Assembly: GCA_025057395.1 (NCBI GenBank)
Contig: JANWXU010000015.1
Location: forward strand, 1 to 48,438
Source: Bacteroidia bacterium
GTDB lineage: Bacteria; Bacteroidota; Bacteroidia; J057; JANWXU01
Reading direction: 5' to 3'
Length of the DNA stretch: 48,438 nucleotides
Each line of letters starts with the position of its first letter. The stretch's first letter is position 1. Both the position numbers and the translations under genes were made by a program. This document shows positions 7,964 through 17,349 of the stretch, piece by piece. The notes beneath the pieces were generated by a model, which searched no databases, was not told where the DNA came from, and saw nothing but the letters and a program-made list of their open reading frames with translations.

Positions 7964-9520
7964 ATGAATTTAAGATACAATTCCTTCTTTTGGCAAAAGA
8001 GCGTACTTGCATTAATTGCGTCCGTCTTACCTTGTTTCTTTTTACAAGGACAAAGAATTCCCGAAAACCTTGGACCTAATGTTAACACAAAATTTACAGA
8101 AATTTTACCCCGTATAAGCCCGGATGGTAAAACACTTTATTTTGTACGAAGTATTCCGCCAAGCAGCAATGGCGGTAAAGATATGGGCCAAGATATTTGG
8201 TATGCCGAACTGGATACAAATGGCAAATTTGGAGTTGCCAAAAATATAGGTCCCCCCCTCAATACTCCAGAACATAACGCAGTTTGTAGCGTAACTCCCG
8301 ACGGAAATACCCTACTCCTTTCTAATACGTATTACCCGGATGGCAGAATGGGAGTGGGAGCCTCTATTTCTCAGAGGACAGCCAATGGCTGGAGCTTCCC
8401 TAAAAATTTACGTATTCGCAATTTCCATAACCTTAGTGAGTATGTAAATTTCTACTTAGCAAGCGATGCCCGAACCATGATTATTGAAATGCAAGATGCT
8501 AAAAGTTTAGGCTACCAAGACTTATATGTTAGTTTTCTCGAAGATCCAGTTACCAACACATGGTCAGAGCCAATTAATTTGGGACCTGATATAAATACTG
8601 CTGGCTATGAATTTGCCCCCTTTTTAGCAGCCGATAATATGAGTTTGTATTTTAGTAGCACAGGATGGGGGGGGCACGGAAATGCAGATATATTAGTAGC
8701 AAGACGTCTAGATAGTACCTGGACGCGCTGGTCTCGCCCTCTTAACCTAGGTCCAGAAATTAATACTCCAGGCTTTGATGCATATCTTTCCCTGCCCGCC
8801 TCGGGAGACTACGCCTATTATAGCAGTGACAAAGGCGCAATTGGTGAAAAAGATATTTTTCGCATACAGCTGCGAGACGAACTTAAGCCCCTACCTGTAG
8901 TACTAGTTAATGGAGTAGTTTTGAATTCTAAAACTAAGCAGCCCATAGCTGCAGAAATTCATTACGAAAGACTTTCCGATGGCAAAAGAGTAGGAACTGC
9001 TCGCTCCGACCCCAATACTGGCGCCTATAAAATTGTACTTCTAGCTAATGAAAAATATGCATTTTCCGCTCATAGTGAAGGCTATATTGGCATTAATGAC
9101 CATATGGACTTGAACAATCTTAATCGATATGAAGAAGTAAATAAAAACTTGGAGCTTGTACCTATAGAAGAAGGACAAGTAATTCGACTCAATAATCTTT
9201 TTTTTGATTCTGGTTTAGCTACCCTAAAGCCAGAATCCTATCCCGAAATAAAAAGGATTGCAGACCTCCTCAACAAATACCCTAAAATGAAAATTGAAAT
9301 TGCTGGTCATACCGATAATACGGGACCTGAAAATTTAAATATCAAAATTTCTCAGCAGCGAGCTAATGCTGTTAAGCAAGTGCTTATCACGCGCTATGCC
9401 ATCGCCAAAGAAAGAGTATTAGCCCAAGGTTACGGCGAATCTAAGCCCATAGATACAAATAACACAGAAGAGGGCAAAAAAAGGAATAGGAGGGTAGAAT
9501 TCAAAATTTTAGAAAAATAA
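7964..9520 (+). CDS. Envelope protein: beta-propeller (PD40-like) + CRD + OmpA C-terminal domain (paralogue 1)
   Basis: The product is about 518 residues. After a signal peptide (VLALIASVLPCFFLQG) comes a propeller region (about 25-300) with repeated PRISPDGKTLYFVR, FAPFLAADNMSLYFSS and SGDYAYYSSDKG blades typical of WD40-like PD40 repeats. Next is a carboxypeptidase-regulatory-like beta-sandwich (NGVVLNSKTKQPIAAEI). The last domain is OmpA_C (NNLFFDSGLATLKPES... GHTDNTG... NRRVEFKILEK), which binds peptidoglycan. This is the architecture of the T9SS-associated PorE protein of Porphyromonas without its N-terminal TPR. It is expected in the periplasm or outer membrane. A paralogue starts 83 bases downstream. 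The ATG at 7958 is equally possible. Confidence 0.85.
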   Translation: MNLRYNSFFWQKSVLALIASVLPCFFLQGQRIPENLGPNVNTKFTEILPRISPDGKTLYFVRSIPPSSNGGKDMGQDIWYAELDTNGKFGVAKNIGPPLNTPEHNAVCSVTPDGNTLLLSNTYYPDGRMGVGASISQRTANGWSFPKNLRIRNFHNLSEYVNFYLASDARTMIIEMQDAKSLGYQDLYVSFLEDPVTNTWSEPINLGPDINTAGYEFAPFLAADNMSLYFSSTGWGGHGNADILVARRLDSTWTRWSRPLNLGPEINTPGFDAYLSLPASGDYAYYSSDKGAIGEKDIFRIQLRDELKPLPVVLVNGVVLNSKTKQPIAAEIHYERLSDGKRVGTARSDPNTGAYKIVLLANEKYAFSAHSEGYIGINDHMDLNNLNRYEEVNKNLELVPIEEGQVIRLNNLFFDSGLATLKPESYPEIKRIADLLNKYPKMKIEIAGHTDNTGPENLNIKISQQRANAVKQVLITRYAIAKERVLAQGYGESKPIDTNNTEEGKKRNRRVEFKILEK

Positions 9521-9603
9521 CTTTTACCAAGTGATATTATAAATTACTCAACAAGCTTTTTATGCATTGTAAAAGTTGGGTATTTTATAATTATCTAACG
9601 GTC

Positions 9604-11112
9604 ATGATCCGTTGTTTTTTATTCTTCCTATTATTTTGGCTACAAGGACATTCGGGTAATAGTTACAAGCCAGAAAACTTAGGCCGTAATATTAATACAC
9701 ATTTAGCTGAACTAATGCCGCAAATATCACCAGATGGAAAAACTTTATTTTTTGTGCGGGAATGTTTCCCTGGCGGAGAACAAGATATCTGGTATTCCCA
9801 ACTGCAATCCGATTCCTCGTGGAGCCGCGCTGTAAACATAGGCCGCCCCCTAAATACCCCGGAACATAATGCCGTATGTAGCATTATGCCTGATGGCAAA
9901 AGGCTATTACTTTCCAATACTTACTACCGCAACGGACGCATGGGAATCGGAGCTTCTATCACTCGAAAAATAGGTAGGGGGTGGAGCTTCCCTGAAAATC
10001 TTAGCTTTCGAAGATTAGAAAATAAAAGTGAATTCATTAATTTTTTTCTTGCTAACGATGCCCGCACTATGTTACTTGAACTCGAGGGGCCAGATAGCCG
10101 CGGAAAGCAAGACCTCTACGTAAGCTTTCTGGAAGATGAAAAATTAAATGCCTGGTCCGAGCCCTTAAATCTAGGAGATAATATTAATACGGTAGGTTAT
10201 GAAATCTCGCCCTTCTTAGCTGCCGATAATAAAACTTTGTATTTTGCAAGTTCAGGGCATCCTGGGTTTGGACACGTAGATATTTTTATCAGCCGCCGGC
10301 TGGATAGCACCTGGACTAGCTGGTCTACACCTGTTAATTTGGGGCCCAGCATCAATACGCCTTATTTTGACGCTTATTTTTCAATTCCTACCAGCGGTGA
10401 GTATGCTTATTTCGCTTCCGATAGAGAAGGATACGGAAGAAGTGATATATTTCGAGTGCGACTACCTCCTGAACTCCGTCCCGAATCGGTAGTTATTCTT
10501 TCAGGCAAAGTACTACATGCTAATACCCACAAACCCATTCCAGCAATCATCCGCTATGAACTTCTTCCTAAAGCACAACTAATGGGATACACTCAATGCG
10601 ACCCCCAAAATGGAGAATTCAAAATCACCCTTCCCCTGAAATACAATTACGCTATCTATGCTGAAGCCGAAGGATACTTAGGAACAAGCCAATACTTAAA
10701 CCTTTCTACTGCCCCTATCAAAGACCAGCATCTAAAAGAATTACTTTTATTATACCCTTTAGAAAAAAACCAGATTATACGCTTTAATAATATTTGTTTT
10801 CAAAGTGGCTCCACTAAGCTCGAACCTGATTTTTTGCCCGAGCTTAACCGCATTCTTAAAATTTTGCAACAACACCCTAAAATGATAATTGAAATAGGCG
10901 GGCATACAGATAACATTGGTAGCGAAGAACAAAATAAATTAATATCCTTACAACGAGCCGAAGCAGTAAGAAATTACTTCCTACAGAAGGGAATCTCGCC
11001 TAAAAGAATTGTTGCTAAAGGCTACGGCGCCCAGCAACCCCTTGCCGATAATAAAACAAGCGAAGGAAGAAAAAAGAACCGCAGAGTAGAATTTAAAATT
11101 TTAAAAAAATAA
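9604..11112 (+). CDS. Envelope protein: beta-propeller (PD40-like) + CRD + OmpA C-terminal domain (paralogue 2)
   Basis: This is a tandem paralogue of the preceding gene, with the same order and clearly alignable blades: PQISPDGKTLFFVRE, SPFLAADNKTLYFAS and SGEYAYFASDREG. The CRD is SGKVLHANTHKPIPA and the OmpA_C domain contains FNNICFQSGSTKLEP, GHTDNIGSEEQN and NRRVEFKILKK. The ATG at 9604 gives MIRCFLFFLLFWLQG, a compact signal peptide, and is preferred over the in-frame ATG at 9562, which would place 14 residues before it. The product is about 502 residues. It is likely cotranscribed with paralogue 1. Peptidoglycan anchoring through OmpA_C is known for the family; a role near the T9SS or in sensing a surface ligand is inferred. 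Confidence 0.85.
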   Translation: MIRCFLFFLLFWLQGHSGNSYKPENLGRNINTHLAELMPQISPDGKTLFFVRECFPGGEQDIWYSQLQSDSSWSRAVNIGRPLNTPEHNAVCSIMPDGKRLLLSNTYYRNGRMGIGASITRKIGRGWSFPENLSFRRLENKSEFINFFLANDARTMLLELEGPDSRGKQDLYVSFLEDEKLNAWSEPLNLGDNINTVGYEISPFLAADNKTLYFASSGHPGFGHVDIFISRRLDSTWTSWSTPVNLGPSINTPYFDAYFSIPTSGEYAYFASDREGYGRSDIFRVRLPPELRPESVVILSGKVLHANTHKPIPAIIRYELLPKAQLMGYTQCDPQNGEFKITLPLKYNYAIYAEAEGYLGTSQYLNLSTAPIKDQHLKELLLLYPLEKNQIIRFNNICFQSGSTKLEPDFLPELNRILKILQQHPKMIIEIGGHTDNIGSEEQNKLISLQRAEAVRNYFLQKGISPKRIVAKGYGAQQPLADNKTSEGRKKNRRVEFKILKK

Positions 11113-11186
11113 TCACGTTACTATTTTATTACCAAAAAACTTTTATTTTTAGTATTAGTAAATGAGCTGGGAATGGTTGTTTTTTC

Positions 11187-11414
11187 TTGTTATTTATTCA
11201 TTTCTTATTCTTCTTAACTCTACCTAGCCTGGGTCAATACTTACCGCCTATAAAAAACGATCTGGGAAAATATAGGCTTAGTATTTTACCCGGTAGTGGA
11301 TTCCTACCTCTCTTATCTCAAAATAACCCATCAATGAACCCGCAAAAACTACTTGAAAACTTGGATGTAAACATTATCTATATATCTATACCACAAGACC
11401 TAAATACATGGTAA
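11187..11414 (+). CDS. Possible small secreted protein (TTG start; doubtful)
   Basis: This is a 75-codon frame with a hydrophobic N-terminus (LFIHFLFFLTLPSLGQ) resembling a signal peptide, and a tail with proline and glycine turns but no domain I recognise. The only start in frame is TTG, because a TGA at 11163-11165 closes the frame upstream. An ATG at 11162 in another frame encodes a similar hydrophobic stretch (MSWEWLFFLVIYSFLILL) and stops after 21 codons. Either the TTG is used, or a one-base error or frameshift in the T-rich start region has split a real gene, or it is noise. Codon choice in the second half looks coding-like. It lies 74 bases after the OmpA paralogue. Confidence 0.3.
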   Translation: MLFIHFLFFLTLPSLGQYLPPIKNDLGKYRLSILPGSGFLPLLSQNNPSMNPQKLLENLDVNIIYISIPQDLNTW

Positions 11415-11464
11415 AACTATTTATTTTCATTATACACCTATAGAATAATTTCTAAGGCAACTTT

Positions 11465-12133
11465 CTAGCTAGGAACTCTAGCAATAATAGTTTTGCCACC
11501 TTGAGTACGGCTGCCCAAATTCACACAAATTTGATAATCTAAGGGCAGTAGAAGGTCAACACGAGAGCCAAACTTAATAAATCCTAGTTCTTGCCCTTGT
11601 CTAACCATATCACTAGGACGAATATAATATTTAATACGCCTTGCTAAAATTCCAGCAATCTGCTTGCATGCTATTTTACCTTTGCCATTTTCAAAAACAA
11701 AAAAAGTATGTTCGTTTTCCACAGAAGATTTAGGATGCCAGGCTATTAAATACTTGCCTGCATAATAACGACTATATACTACTTTTCCACTCACAGGACA
11801 CCAATTAACATGAACATTTAAGGGAGACATGAATATACTCACCTGCTGCATTTCCTTTTGGAAATAAATAGGCTCAAAGACCCTTTCAATTGCTACTATC
11901 TTTCCGTCACAAGGAGCTATTACCGCATCAGGATCGTAAGTAAAACTTCGCTTAGGATTTCGAAAAAAATTAAGCAAAAAACCATATAAAATAATACTAA
12001 CGCCCAAAAACACCCATGAGAATATAAGAGAATTCTCACCCCATGTAAGAACGAACAGAGTAGCATTAGCTGCTATTAGCAAAAGGGCAACAGTAATAAG
12101 AATAAAACGTCCTTCTCGATGTAATCTTAACAT
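11465..12133 (-). CDS. psd: Phosphatidylserine decarboxylase, short form
   Basis: Psd converts phosphatidylserine to phosphatidylethanolamine at the inner membrane. It uses a pyruvoyl group made by self-cleavage. The 222-residue protein has two N-terminal membrane helices (about 8-30 and 37-57). The conserved body includes IAPCDGKIV (72-80), SIFMSPLNVHVN (99-110) and the cleavage site FGS/RVDLLLP, with Gly189-Ser190 replacing the LGST of the longer bacterial enzymes. This is the short Bacteroidota/Archaea-like type. It is the last gene of a three-gene minus-strand run (hbd-rnhB-psd), 26 bases after rnhB. It converges on the plus-strand OmpA genes. Confidence 0.93.
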   Translation of the reverse strand: MLRLHREGRFILITVALLLIAANATLFVLTWGENSLIFSWVFLGVSIILYGFLLNFFRNPKRSFTYDPDAVIAPCDGKIVAIERVFEPIYFQKEMQQVSIFMSPLNVHVNWCPVSGKVVYSRYYAGKYLIAWHPKSSVENEHTFFVFENGKGKIACKQIAGILARRIKYYIRPSDMVRQGQELGFIKFGSRVDLLLPLDYQICVNLGSRTQGGKTIIARVPS

Positions 12134-12159
12134 TGAATTTAAAAATTAATGTTTGAATT

Positions 12160-12783
12160 TCAAGCCTCTTGGTCTTTGAGCTGCATAAAAGTCCGACGAT
12201 GCCAAGGAGTTAAACCATATTTAGCAATTGCTTCTCTGTGCTTTGGGGTAGGGTAGCCTTTATTGCTTTCCCAAGCATAGAGGGGATGAAGCTTGGCTAA
12301 ATGCTCCATTATCTCGTCTCGATAAGTTTTAGCAAGAATAGAGGCAGCAGCAATACAAAGATATTTTTTATCTCCTCCAACAATACACCGGTAAGGTATG
12401 GAAAGGTGCGTCTGGAAGCGATTGCCATCCACCAAAATAAACTCTGGCAAAATGGGCAATGCCATTAGGGCCTCATTCATAGCACAAATAGTAGCATTCA
12501 AAATATTAATCGCATCAATTGTGGAAACACTGCTTATGCCTAAGCCCCAACCGATAGCATTTTGAAGAATATACTCTCGAGCTTCCAAGCGCTCTTCAGG
12601 TTTTAGTAATTTAGAATCTTGTATCTTGGGACAAGAAAAGTTGGAAGACAAAATTACGGCGGCAGCAACTACAGGACCCGCTAAAGCACCTCGGCCTGCT
12701 TCATCTACCCCAGTCTCTAAAGTACATCCTGAATAACTAGTAGCTAAATTATTATATTTTTTATTAATTCGCTTGGGATTCAT
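12160..12783 (-). CDS. rnhB: Ribonuclease HII
   Basis: RNase HII nicks RNA-DNA hybrids and removes misincorporated ribonucleotides. The 207-residue product has the signature GVDEAGRGALAGPVVAAAV (D27 and E28 of the active site), ILVDGNRF with the third carboxylate, and ASILAKTYRDEIM with the fourth. These are followed by the family C-terminal segment GYPTPKHREAIAKYG. A longer start at 12804 would overlap hbd by 41 bases. I prefer the internal ATG at 12783, which reduces the overlap and removes an unusual hydrophobic MEKVFII extension; neither is proved. It is translated in a likely operon with hbd upstream and psd downstream. Confidence 0.93.
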   Translation of the reverse strand: MNPKRINKKYNNLATSYSGCTLETGVDEAGRGALAGPVVAAAVILSSNFSCPKIQDSKLLKPEERLEAREYILQNAIGWGLGISSVSTIDAINILNATICAMNEALMALPILPEFILVDGNRFQTHLSIPYRCIVGGDKKYLCIAAASILAKTYRDEIMEHLAKLHPLYAWESNKGYPTPKHREAIAKYGLTPWHRRTFMQLKDQEA

Positions 12784-13633
12784 AATTATAAAAACCTTTT
12801 CCACTTTTTCTTCCCAAATGCCCAGCTTCTACTTTTTTTTGTTGTAATACACTAGGGCGAAACCTAGGCGCGTAGAAGTAACCCGCATAAATTGATTGGG
12901 TCACTTGATGATTAGTATCTACGCCAATTAGGTCCATCAGCTTAAAAGGCCCCATGCGAAAGCCCGTAGCCTCCATTATAGTATCAATAGTTTCAATAGA
13001 AGCAACATTTTCTTCTGCAATACGAAGGCTTTCTAAATAATAATGGCGTGCTACGCGATTAACAATAAAACCAGGAATATCAGCAACTAAAGCAGGCGTT
13101 TTTCCTAATTTTATGGCTAGGTCTTGTAGCAAAGTTATCGTAACTTGTGAAGTTTGAGCACCAGCAACAATTTCTACTAACTTCATAAGGGGGGCTGGGT
13201 TAAAAAAGTGCATTCCCCCACACCGCTGAGGATTCTTTAGTCGTGAAGCAATCTGGGTCACAGAAAGCGAAGAAGTATTGGTTGCAAAAATAGTTTCTTC
13301 TTTATTCCATTGCTCAAGTTGCTCAAAAAGTTCCCATTTTACTTCTATCTTCTCTACCACAGCTTCAATAATGCAATCTACCTGTATTTGCCTAAGCTCT
13401 GTAGTATAAACAATTCGATTCAACATTTCCATTCGCTCTTCAGGCGTGATTTTTGCCTTCTCTACAGAAGATTGCGTAAATTTTTCTATGTACACCTGTG
13501 CCTTCTGTAAAGCACTAGGATAAATGTCGAAAAGTAGCGTGGAGTAACCTGCCTGAGCCGTAACTAAAGCAATGCCACTTCCCATGACACCACTTCCTAA
13601 TATTCCTATTGTTTGTATAGCATTAACATTCAT
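12764..13633 (-). CDS. 3-hydroxybutyryl-CoA / 3-hydroxyacyl-CoA dehydrogenase
   Basis: This NAD(P)-dependent enzyme interconverts 3-hydroxyacyl-CoA and acetoacetyl-type 3-ketoacyl-CoA in beta-oxidation or butyrate metabolism. The 289-residue, stand-alone form has the Rossmann loop GSGVMGSG (13-20) and the NTSSLSV segment (119-125). The catalytic His142 lies in MHFFNPAPLMKLVEIV, and the C-terminal dimerisation part contains PGFIVNRVARHYYLE and GPFKLMDLIGVDTN. Residues match the short hbd/paaH type rather than the fused fadB type. It is the first gene of the hbd-rnhB-psd run. An enoyl-CoA hydratase at 28693-29469 could supply its substrate, although the two loci are separate. Confidence 0.93.
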   Translation of the reverse strand: MNVNAIQTIGILGSGVMGSGIALVTAQAGYSTLLFDIYPSALQKAQVYIEKFTQSSVEKAKITPEERMEMLNRIVYTTELRQIQVDCIIEAVVEKIEVKWELFEQLEQWNKEETIFATNTSSLSVTQIASRLKNPQRCGGMHFFNPAPLMKLVEIVAGAQTSQVTITLLQDLAIKLGKTPALVADIPGFIVNRVARHYYLESLRIAEENVASIETIDTIMEATGFRMGPFKLMDLIGVDTNHQVTQSIYAGYFYAPRFRPSVLQQKKVEAGHLGRKSGKGFYNYESQAN

Positions 13634-13746
13634 TTATATTCGGGTTAATTTAATAAATAGTCGTATAAAACAAATGGAAACTTAAAAAACTTAAATTATT
13701 TTTACTAGCAAAATTTGACTTGCCTTTAATATATACAAAAAAGTTG

Positions 13747-13754
13747 TATCTTTG
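13747..13754 (+). promoter_or_regulatory. Putative -7 promoter element for lon
   Basis: TATCTTTG matches TAnnTTTG. A TTG at 13720-13722 lies 24 bases upstream, slightly longer than the usual 17-23. If used, the lon leader would be about 115 bases before the ATG at 13876. Confidence 0.4.
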
Positions 13755-13875
13755 ATAGTAGTATTCCTGTTTTGGCATAAGAAAGCCAATGTTTTCATTG
13801 CTTTAGGTATAATTCTTGTTAAAGTGCTATTATGAGAAGAAAATAAATTCACTCTGCCACAATGACACCGAACGT

Positions 13876-16407
13876 ATGAAAATATTGCCAAACTATCATT
13901 TTTTGCAAACTGGTTCATCTTCCTTTTTTTATTGCGCTTCTGAAAAAGAGGGAGCCCAAAGAGAGGGCAGTTCAGCCCCAGGAGGGGAAGCCGCCTATAC
14001 GCTAGTGCAAAACAATGCAGAGCATAAGTCTCTTGAATTATTAATATTACCTCTACGAAATACCGTATTATACCCCGATATTACTATACCTATCACAGTA
14101 GCTCGTGAAAAGTCTATTCAAGTAGTAAAACAAGCTTATTCTACCCCCGATAAAATAATTGGAGTAATTGCCCAAAAAAACCCTGAAATTGAAGATCCCC
14201 ACGGCTCCGACTTATATACTATTGGTACCCAAGCAGTAATTTTGCGAATGATTAGAATGCCCGATGGCAGTATTACCGTCGTTATTCAAGGGCAATCTCG
14301 CTTCCAGGTACAAGAATTCCTTCAAGAAGAACCCTACTTTAAAGCTAAAGTCCTCCCGCTAGAAGAGATTTATCCGGGTGAGGCTGAAACCAAAGCTATG
14401 ATTATTAGCCTCAAAAAAGAGGCTACCCGAATAATTGAACTTGCTCCTAATATTCCTTCGGAAGCAGCTATTACGCTACAGTCTATTAATAACCTTTCTT
14501 TCCTAGTTCATTTTATTGCCTCTAATTTAAATATAGAACTTAAGCAAAAGCAAGAAATCCTAGAGGCTACGGAGCTCATGAGCAGGTGTAATATAGTGCT
14601 AGAACTACTTGCTAAAGAGCTCCAACTACTTGAACTTTCAGAGGAAATTCAAAATAAAGTAAAATCAGACCTGGATAAGCAGCAGCGTGATTTTATTCTA
14701 CGCCAACAGATGAAAACTATCCAGGACGAACTTGGAGAACAGAGCATAGAGCATGAAATAGAAGAGTTTCGTAAAAGAGCAGAAGCTAAAAAATGGCCCG
14801 AAGCAGCCCAGGAAGCTTTTGAAAAAGAAATTAAAAAACTATACCGTATTAACCCTAGCTCTCCTGAATATGGTGTCTCCTTAAATTATATCGACTGGCT
14901 CTTAGATTTACCATGGCAAGAATATACCCAAGACCGCTTTAATCTAAAATTAGCAAGAAAAATTCTCGACAAAGAACATTACGGTCTAGAAAAAGTAAAA
15001 GAACGAATTATTGAGCATCTTGCCGTACTAAAATTAAAGGGGAATATGAAGGCACCTATCTTGTGCTTCTACGGCCCGCCGGGTGTAGGGAAAACATCTC
15101 TAGGACGCTCCATAGCCAAATCTTTAAATCGAAAATTCGCTAGAATTTCTCTTGGCGGCGTAAGAGACGAGGCCGAAATTCGAGGTCACCGCCGTACCTA
15201 CATTGGCTCCATGCCAGGGAGAATTTTACAAGGACTAAAAAAATGCAAGAGTGGCAATCCCGTTTTTATCCTTGATGAAATTGACAAAGTAGGTAACGAC
15301 TGGCGCGGAGACCCCAGCTCTGCACTCCTAGAAGTACTAGACCCTGAACAAAACAATACATTTAACGACCATTATTTAGAAATTGACTATGACCTCTCGC
15401 CTATCATGTTTATTGCTACTGCCAACTCACTAGAAACTATTCATCCAGCTCTCCTAGATAGAATGGAAGTTATTGAAATCAATGGCTACACACTAGAAGA
15501 AAAAATGCAGATTGCCATACAGCATCTAGTTCCTAAACAAAAGCAAGAACACGGTATTAAAAAAGGGCAGCTAAATATTCCCTCCGATATCATTCAAAAA
15601 ATTATTGAAGGCTATACTCGAGAATCAGGAGTACGTAAACTTACACAACAAATTGCAGCTATTTGTCGGGGTGCTGCTAAAGATATTGTGGAGCATGAAG
15701 CCAAAATTATTAACTTAGATGAAGAATTACTTATTAAGTATTTGGGCTTTCATAAATTTGAAAAAGAAACCTACGAAAAACAAGAAAGACCCGGTGTAGC
15801 AGTAGGCTTAGCATGGACGGCAGTAGGCGGCGAAATCTTATTCATTGAAACTGCCCTCATGCCAGGTAGTGGGAAACTTACTCTTACTGGCCAACTAGGA
15901 GAAGTAATGAAGGAATCAGCTAATTTAGCCTATATTTACTTCAAAGCAAATGCTCGAAAATACAATGTAGAAACTGAAATTTTTAATCAATGGGACCTTC
16001 ATATTCATATTCCAGCAGGCGCAACCCCTAAAGATGGACCCTCGGCAGGTACGGCTATTTTGACAGCTATAGCTTCCATCTTTACTGAAAGACTTGTAAA
16101 ACCACAACTTGCAATGACAGGTGAAATTACTCTCAGGGGTAAAGTTTTGCCTGTGGGGGGCATCAAAGAAAAAGTACTGGCAGCAGCAAGAGCAGGTATA
16201 CAACAAGTATTAATCCCTGTTCTGAATAAAAAAGATATTGAGGAAATCAAAACCGAACAACTCAAAGACTTGGAAATCATATTTGTAGAAACTATGGACC
16301 AAGTCTTAGAACTTTCTCTAACTCAAGAAATAGTGCCTAGCTATATTAGTCTAGCTAAGCAAAAAAAGGAGGTTCCTGCCCCTACGCTAACCTCTGTAAA
16401 CGGCTAA
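13876..16407 (+). CDS. lon: ATP-dependent protease La (Lon)
   Basis: Lon is the hexameric cytosolic AAA+ serine protease that degrades damaged and regulatory proteins. From the ATG at 13876 the protein has 843 residues. The N-terminal LON substrate domain begins around LELLILPLRNTVLYPD (about 55). It is followed by a long helical region, the Walker A motif GPPGVGKTS (about 400), Walker B VFILDEIDK, and the P domain. That domain has catalytic Ser723 in KDGPSAGTA and Lys764 in GGIKEKVLAA. A longer reading from 13816 adds 20 residues (MLKCYYEKK...) with no family support, so the internal ATG is preferred. The first 45 residues, rich in G, E and A, are lineage-specific. The gene appears monocistronic. 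Confidence 0.96.
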   Translation: MKILPNYHFLQTGSSSFFYCASEKEGAQREGSSAPGGEAAYTLVQNNAEHKSLELLILPLRNTVLYPDITIPITVAREKSIQVVKQAYSTPDKIIGVIAQKNPEIEDPHGSDLYTIGTQAVILRMIRMPDGSITVVIQGQSRFQVQEFLQEEPYFKAKVLPLEEIYPGEAETKAMIISLKKEATRIIELAPNIPSEAAITLQSINNLSFLVHFIASNLNIELKQKQEILEATELMSRCNIVLELLAKELQLLELSEEIQNKVKSDLDKQQRDFILRQQMKTIQDELGEQSIEHEIEEFRKRAEAKKWPEAAQEAFEKEIKKLYRINPSSPEYGVSLNYIDWLLDLPWQEYTQDRFNLKLARKILDKEHYGLEKVKERIIEHLAVLKLKGNMKAPILCFYGPPGVGKTSLGRSIAKSLNRKFARISLGGVRDEAEIRGHRRTYIGSMPGRILQGLKKCKSGNPVFILDEIDKVGNDWRGDPSSALLEVLDPEQNNTFNDHYLEIDYDLSPIMFIATANSLETIHPALLDRMEVIEINGYTLEEKMQIAIQHLVPKQKQEHGIKKGQLNIPSDIIQKIIEGYTRESGVRKLTQQIAAICRGAAKDIVEHEAKIINLDEELLIKYLGFHKFEKETYEKQERPGVAVGLAWTAVGGEILFIETALMPGSGKLTLTGQLGEVMKESANLAYIYFKANARKYNVETEIFNQWDLHIHIPAGATPKDGPSAGTAILTAIASIFTERLVKPQLAMTGEITLRGKVLPVGGIKEKVLAAARAGIQQVLIPVLNKKDIEEIKTEQLKDLEIIFVETMDQVLELSLTQEIVPSYISLAKQKKEVPAPTLTSVNG

Positions 16408-16497
16408 GTTGAATTTAGTTAATAAGTTATCTAGGCTTAATTAACGTTTGCTTTATGGCAAAATTGCAAAGCAAGCTTCCTTTATCTTAATTGGCAA

Positions 16498-17349
16498 ATG
16501 GAATTTTCTATAGAGGATCTTACCATTATCTGTAAGCAAATACGCCGCGATATTATTCGAATGGTTTACATAGCTCAATCGGGGCACCCGGGAGGTTCTT
16601 TAGGATGTGTAGAACTATTTGTAGCCCTTTATTATCGCATATTAGCAGCCACTCCTGAAAGTTTTACGCCTAGCGGTATAGGAGAAGATGTTTTTATTCT
16701 TTCAAATGGGCATATTACACCAGTTTTCTACAGCGTACTTGCAAGGCGCGGTTATTTCCCTATAGCAGAGCTTGCCACCTTTCGAAAAATCAACAGTCGA
16801 CTGCAAGGGCATCCCTCTCCAGCAAAAGGACTACCTGGCATACGAATTGCCACTGGCTCTTTAGGGCAAGGTCTCTCTGTAGCCATCGGGAATGCGCTAG
16901 CCAAAAGGCTACATGGCGACCCCCACCTAGTATATGTGTTGATAGGAGACGGTGAAGCTCAAGAAGGACAAGTCTGGGAAGCCGCTAATTTTGCGCAACA
17001 CCACCAAGTAGATAATCTTATTACGCTCCTTGACCTCAACTTTAAACAAATTGATGGAGATACTCGCACAGTAATGAATACACATAGCCTAGCTCAAAAA
17101 TGGCGTGCCTTTAATTGGGAAGTTCTAGAAATCTTTAATCCTTATGATTGGCAAGAGTTACTAACAGGATTAGAAAAAGCTAAAAGCTTGACCCAAAAAA
17201 GAAAGCCAATTATAGTTCTTCTGTACACCACATTGGGTAAGGGAGTAGATTTTATGGAAAATGACCACAATTGGCATGGAAAGGCACCGAACACTATTGA
17301 ATTTGAAAAAGCACTCTCGCAACTGCCTGCTACCATGGAAGATTTTTAA
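16498..17349 (+). CDS. Transketolase, N-terminal (TPP-binding) subunit
   Basis: Transketolase transfers two-carbon units in the pentose phosphate pathway. Here only the 283-residue N-terminal half is present, as in the split transketolases of Bacteroidota, many Firmicutes and Archaea. Visible marks are SGHPGGSLGCVE (about 27-38), FILSNGHITPVFYS, IATGSLGQGLSVAIGNA, and the TPP/Mg motif GDGEAQEGQVWEAANF ending in NFKQIDGDT. The ending KGVDFMENDHNWHGKAPN is where split subunits normally stop, so this is a full subunit rather than a truncation. The pyrimidine-binding C-terminal subunit usually lies immediately downstream. Here the next 350 bases are non-coding and then the strand changes, so the partner must be elsewhere. 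Confidence 0.93.
   Translation: MEFSIEDLTIICKQIRRDIIRMVYIAQSGHPGGSLGCVELFVALYYRILAATPESFTPSGIGEDVFILSNGHITPVFYSVLARRGYFPIAELATFRKINSRLQGHPSPAKGLPGIRIATGSLGQGLSVAIGNALAKRLHGDPHLVYVLIGDGEAQEGQVWEAANFAQHHQVDNLITLLDLNFKQIDGDTRTVMNTHSLAQKWRAFNWEVLEIFNPYDWQELLTGLEKAKSLTQKRKPIIVLLYTTLGKGVDFMENDHNWHGKAPNTIEFEKALSQLPATMEDF

Noticed and set aside
13691-13918. Minus-strand 75-codon frame upstream of lon
   Set aside because: It covers the lon promoter region and start, and lacks a recognisable domain or start context.
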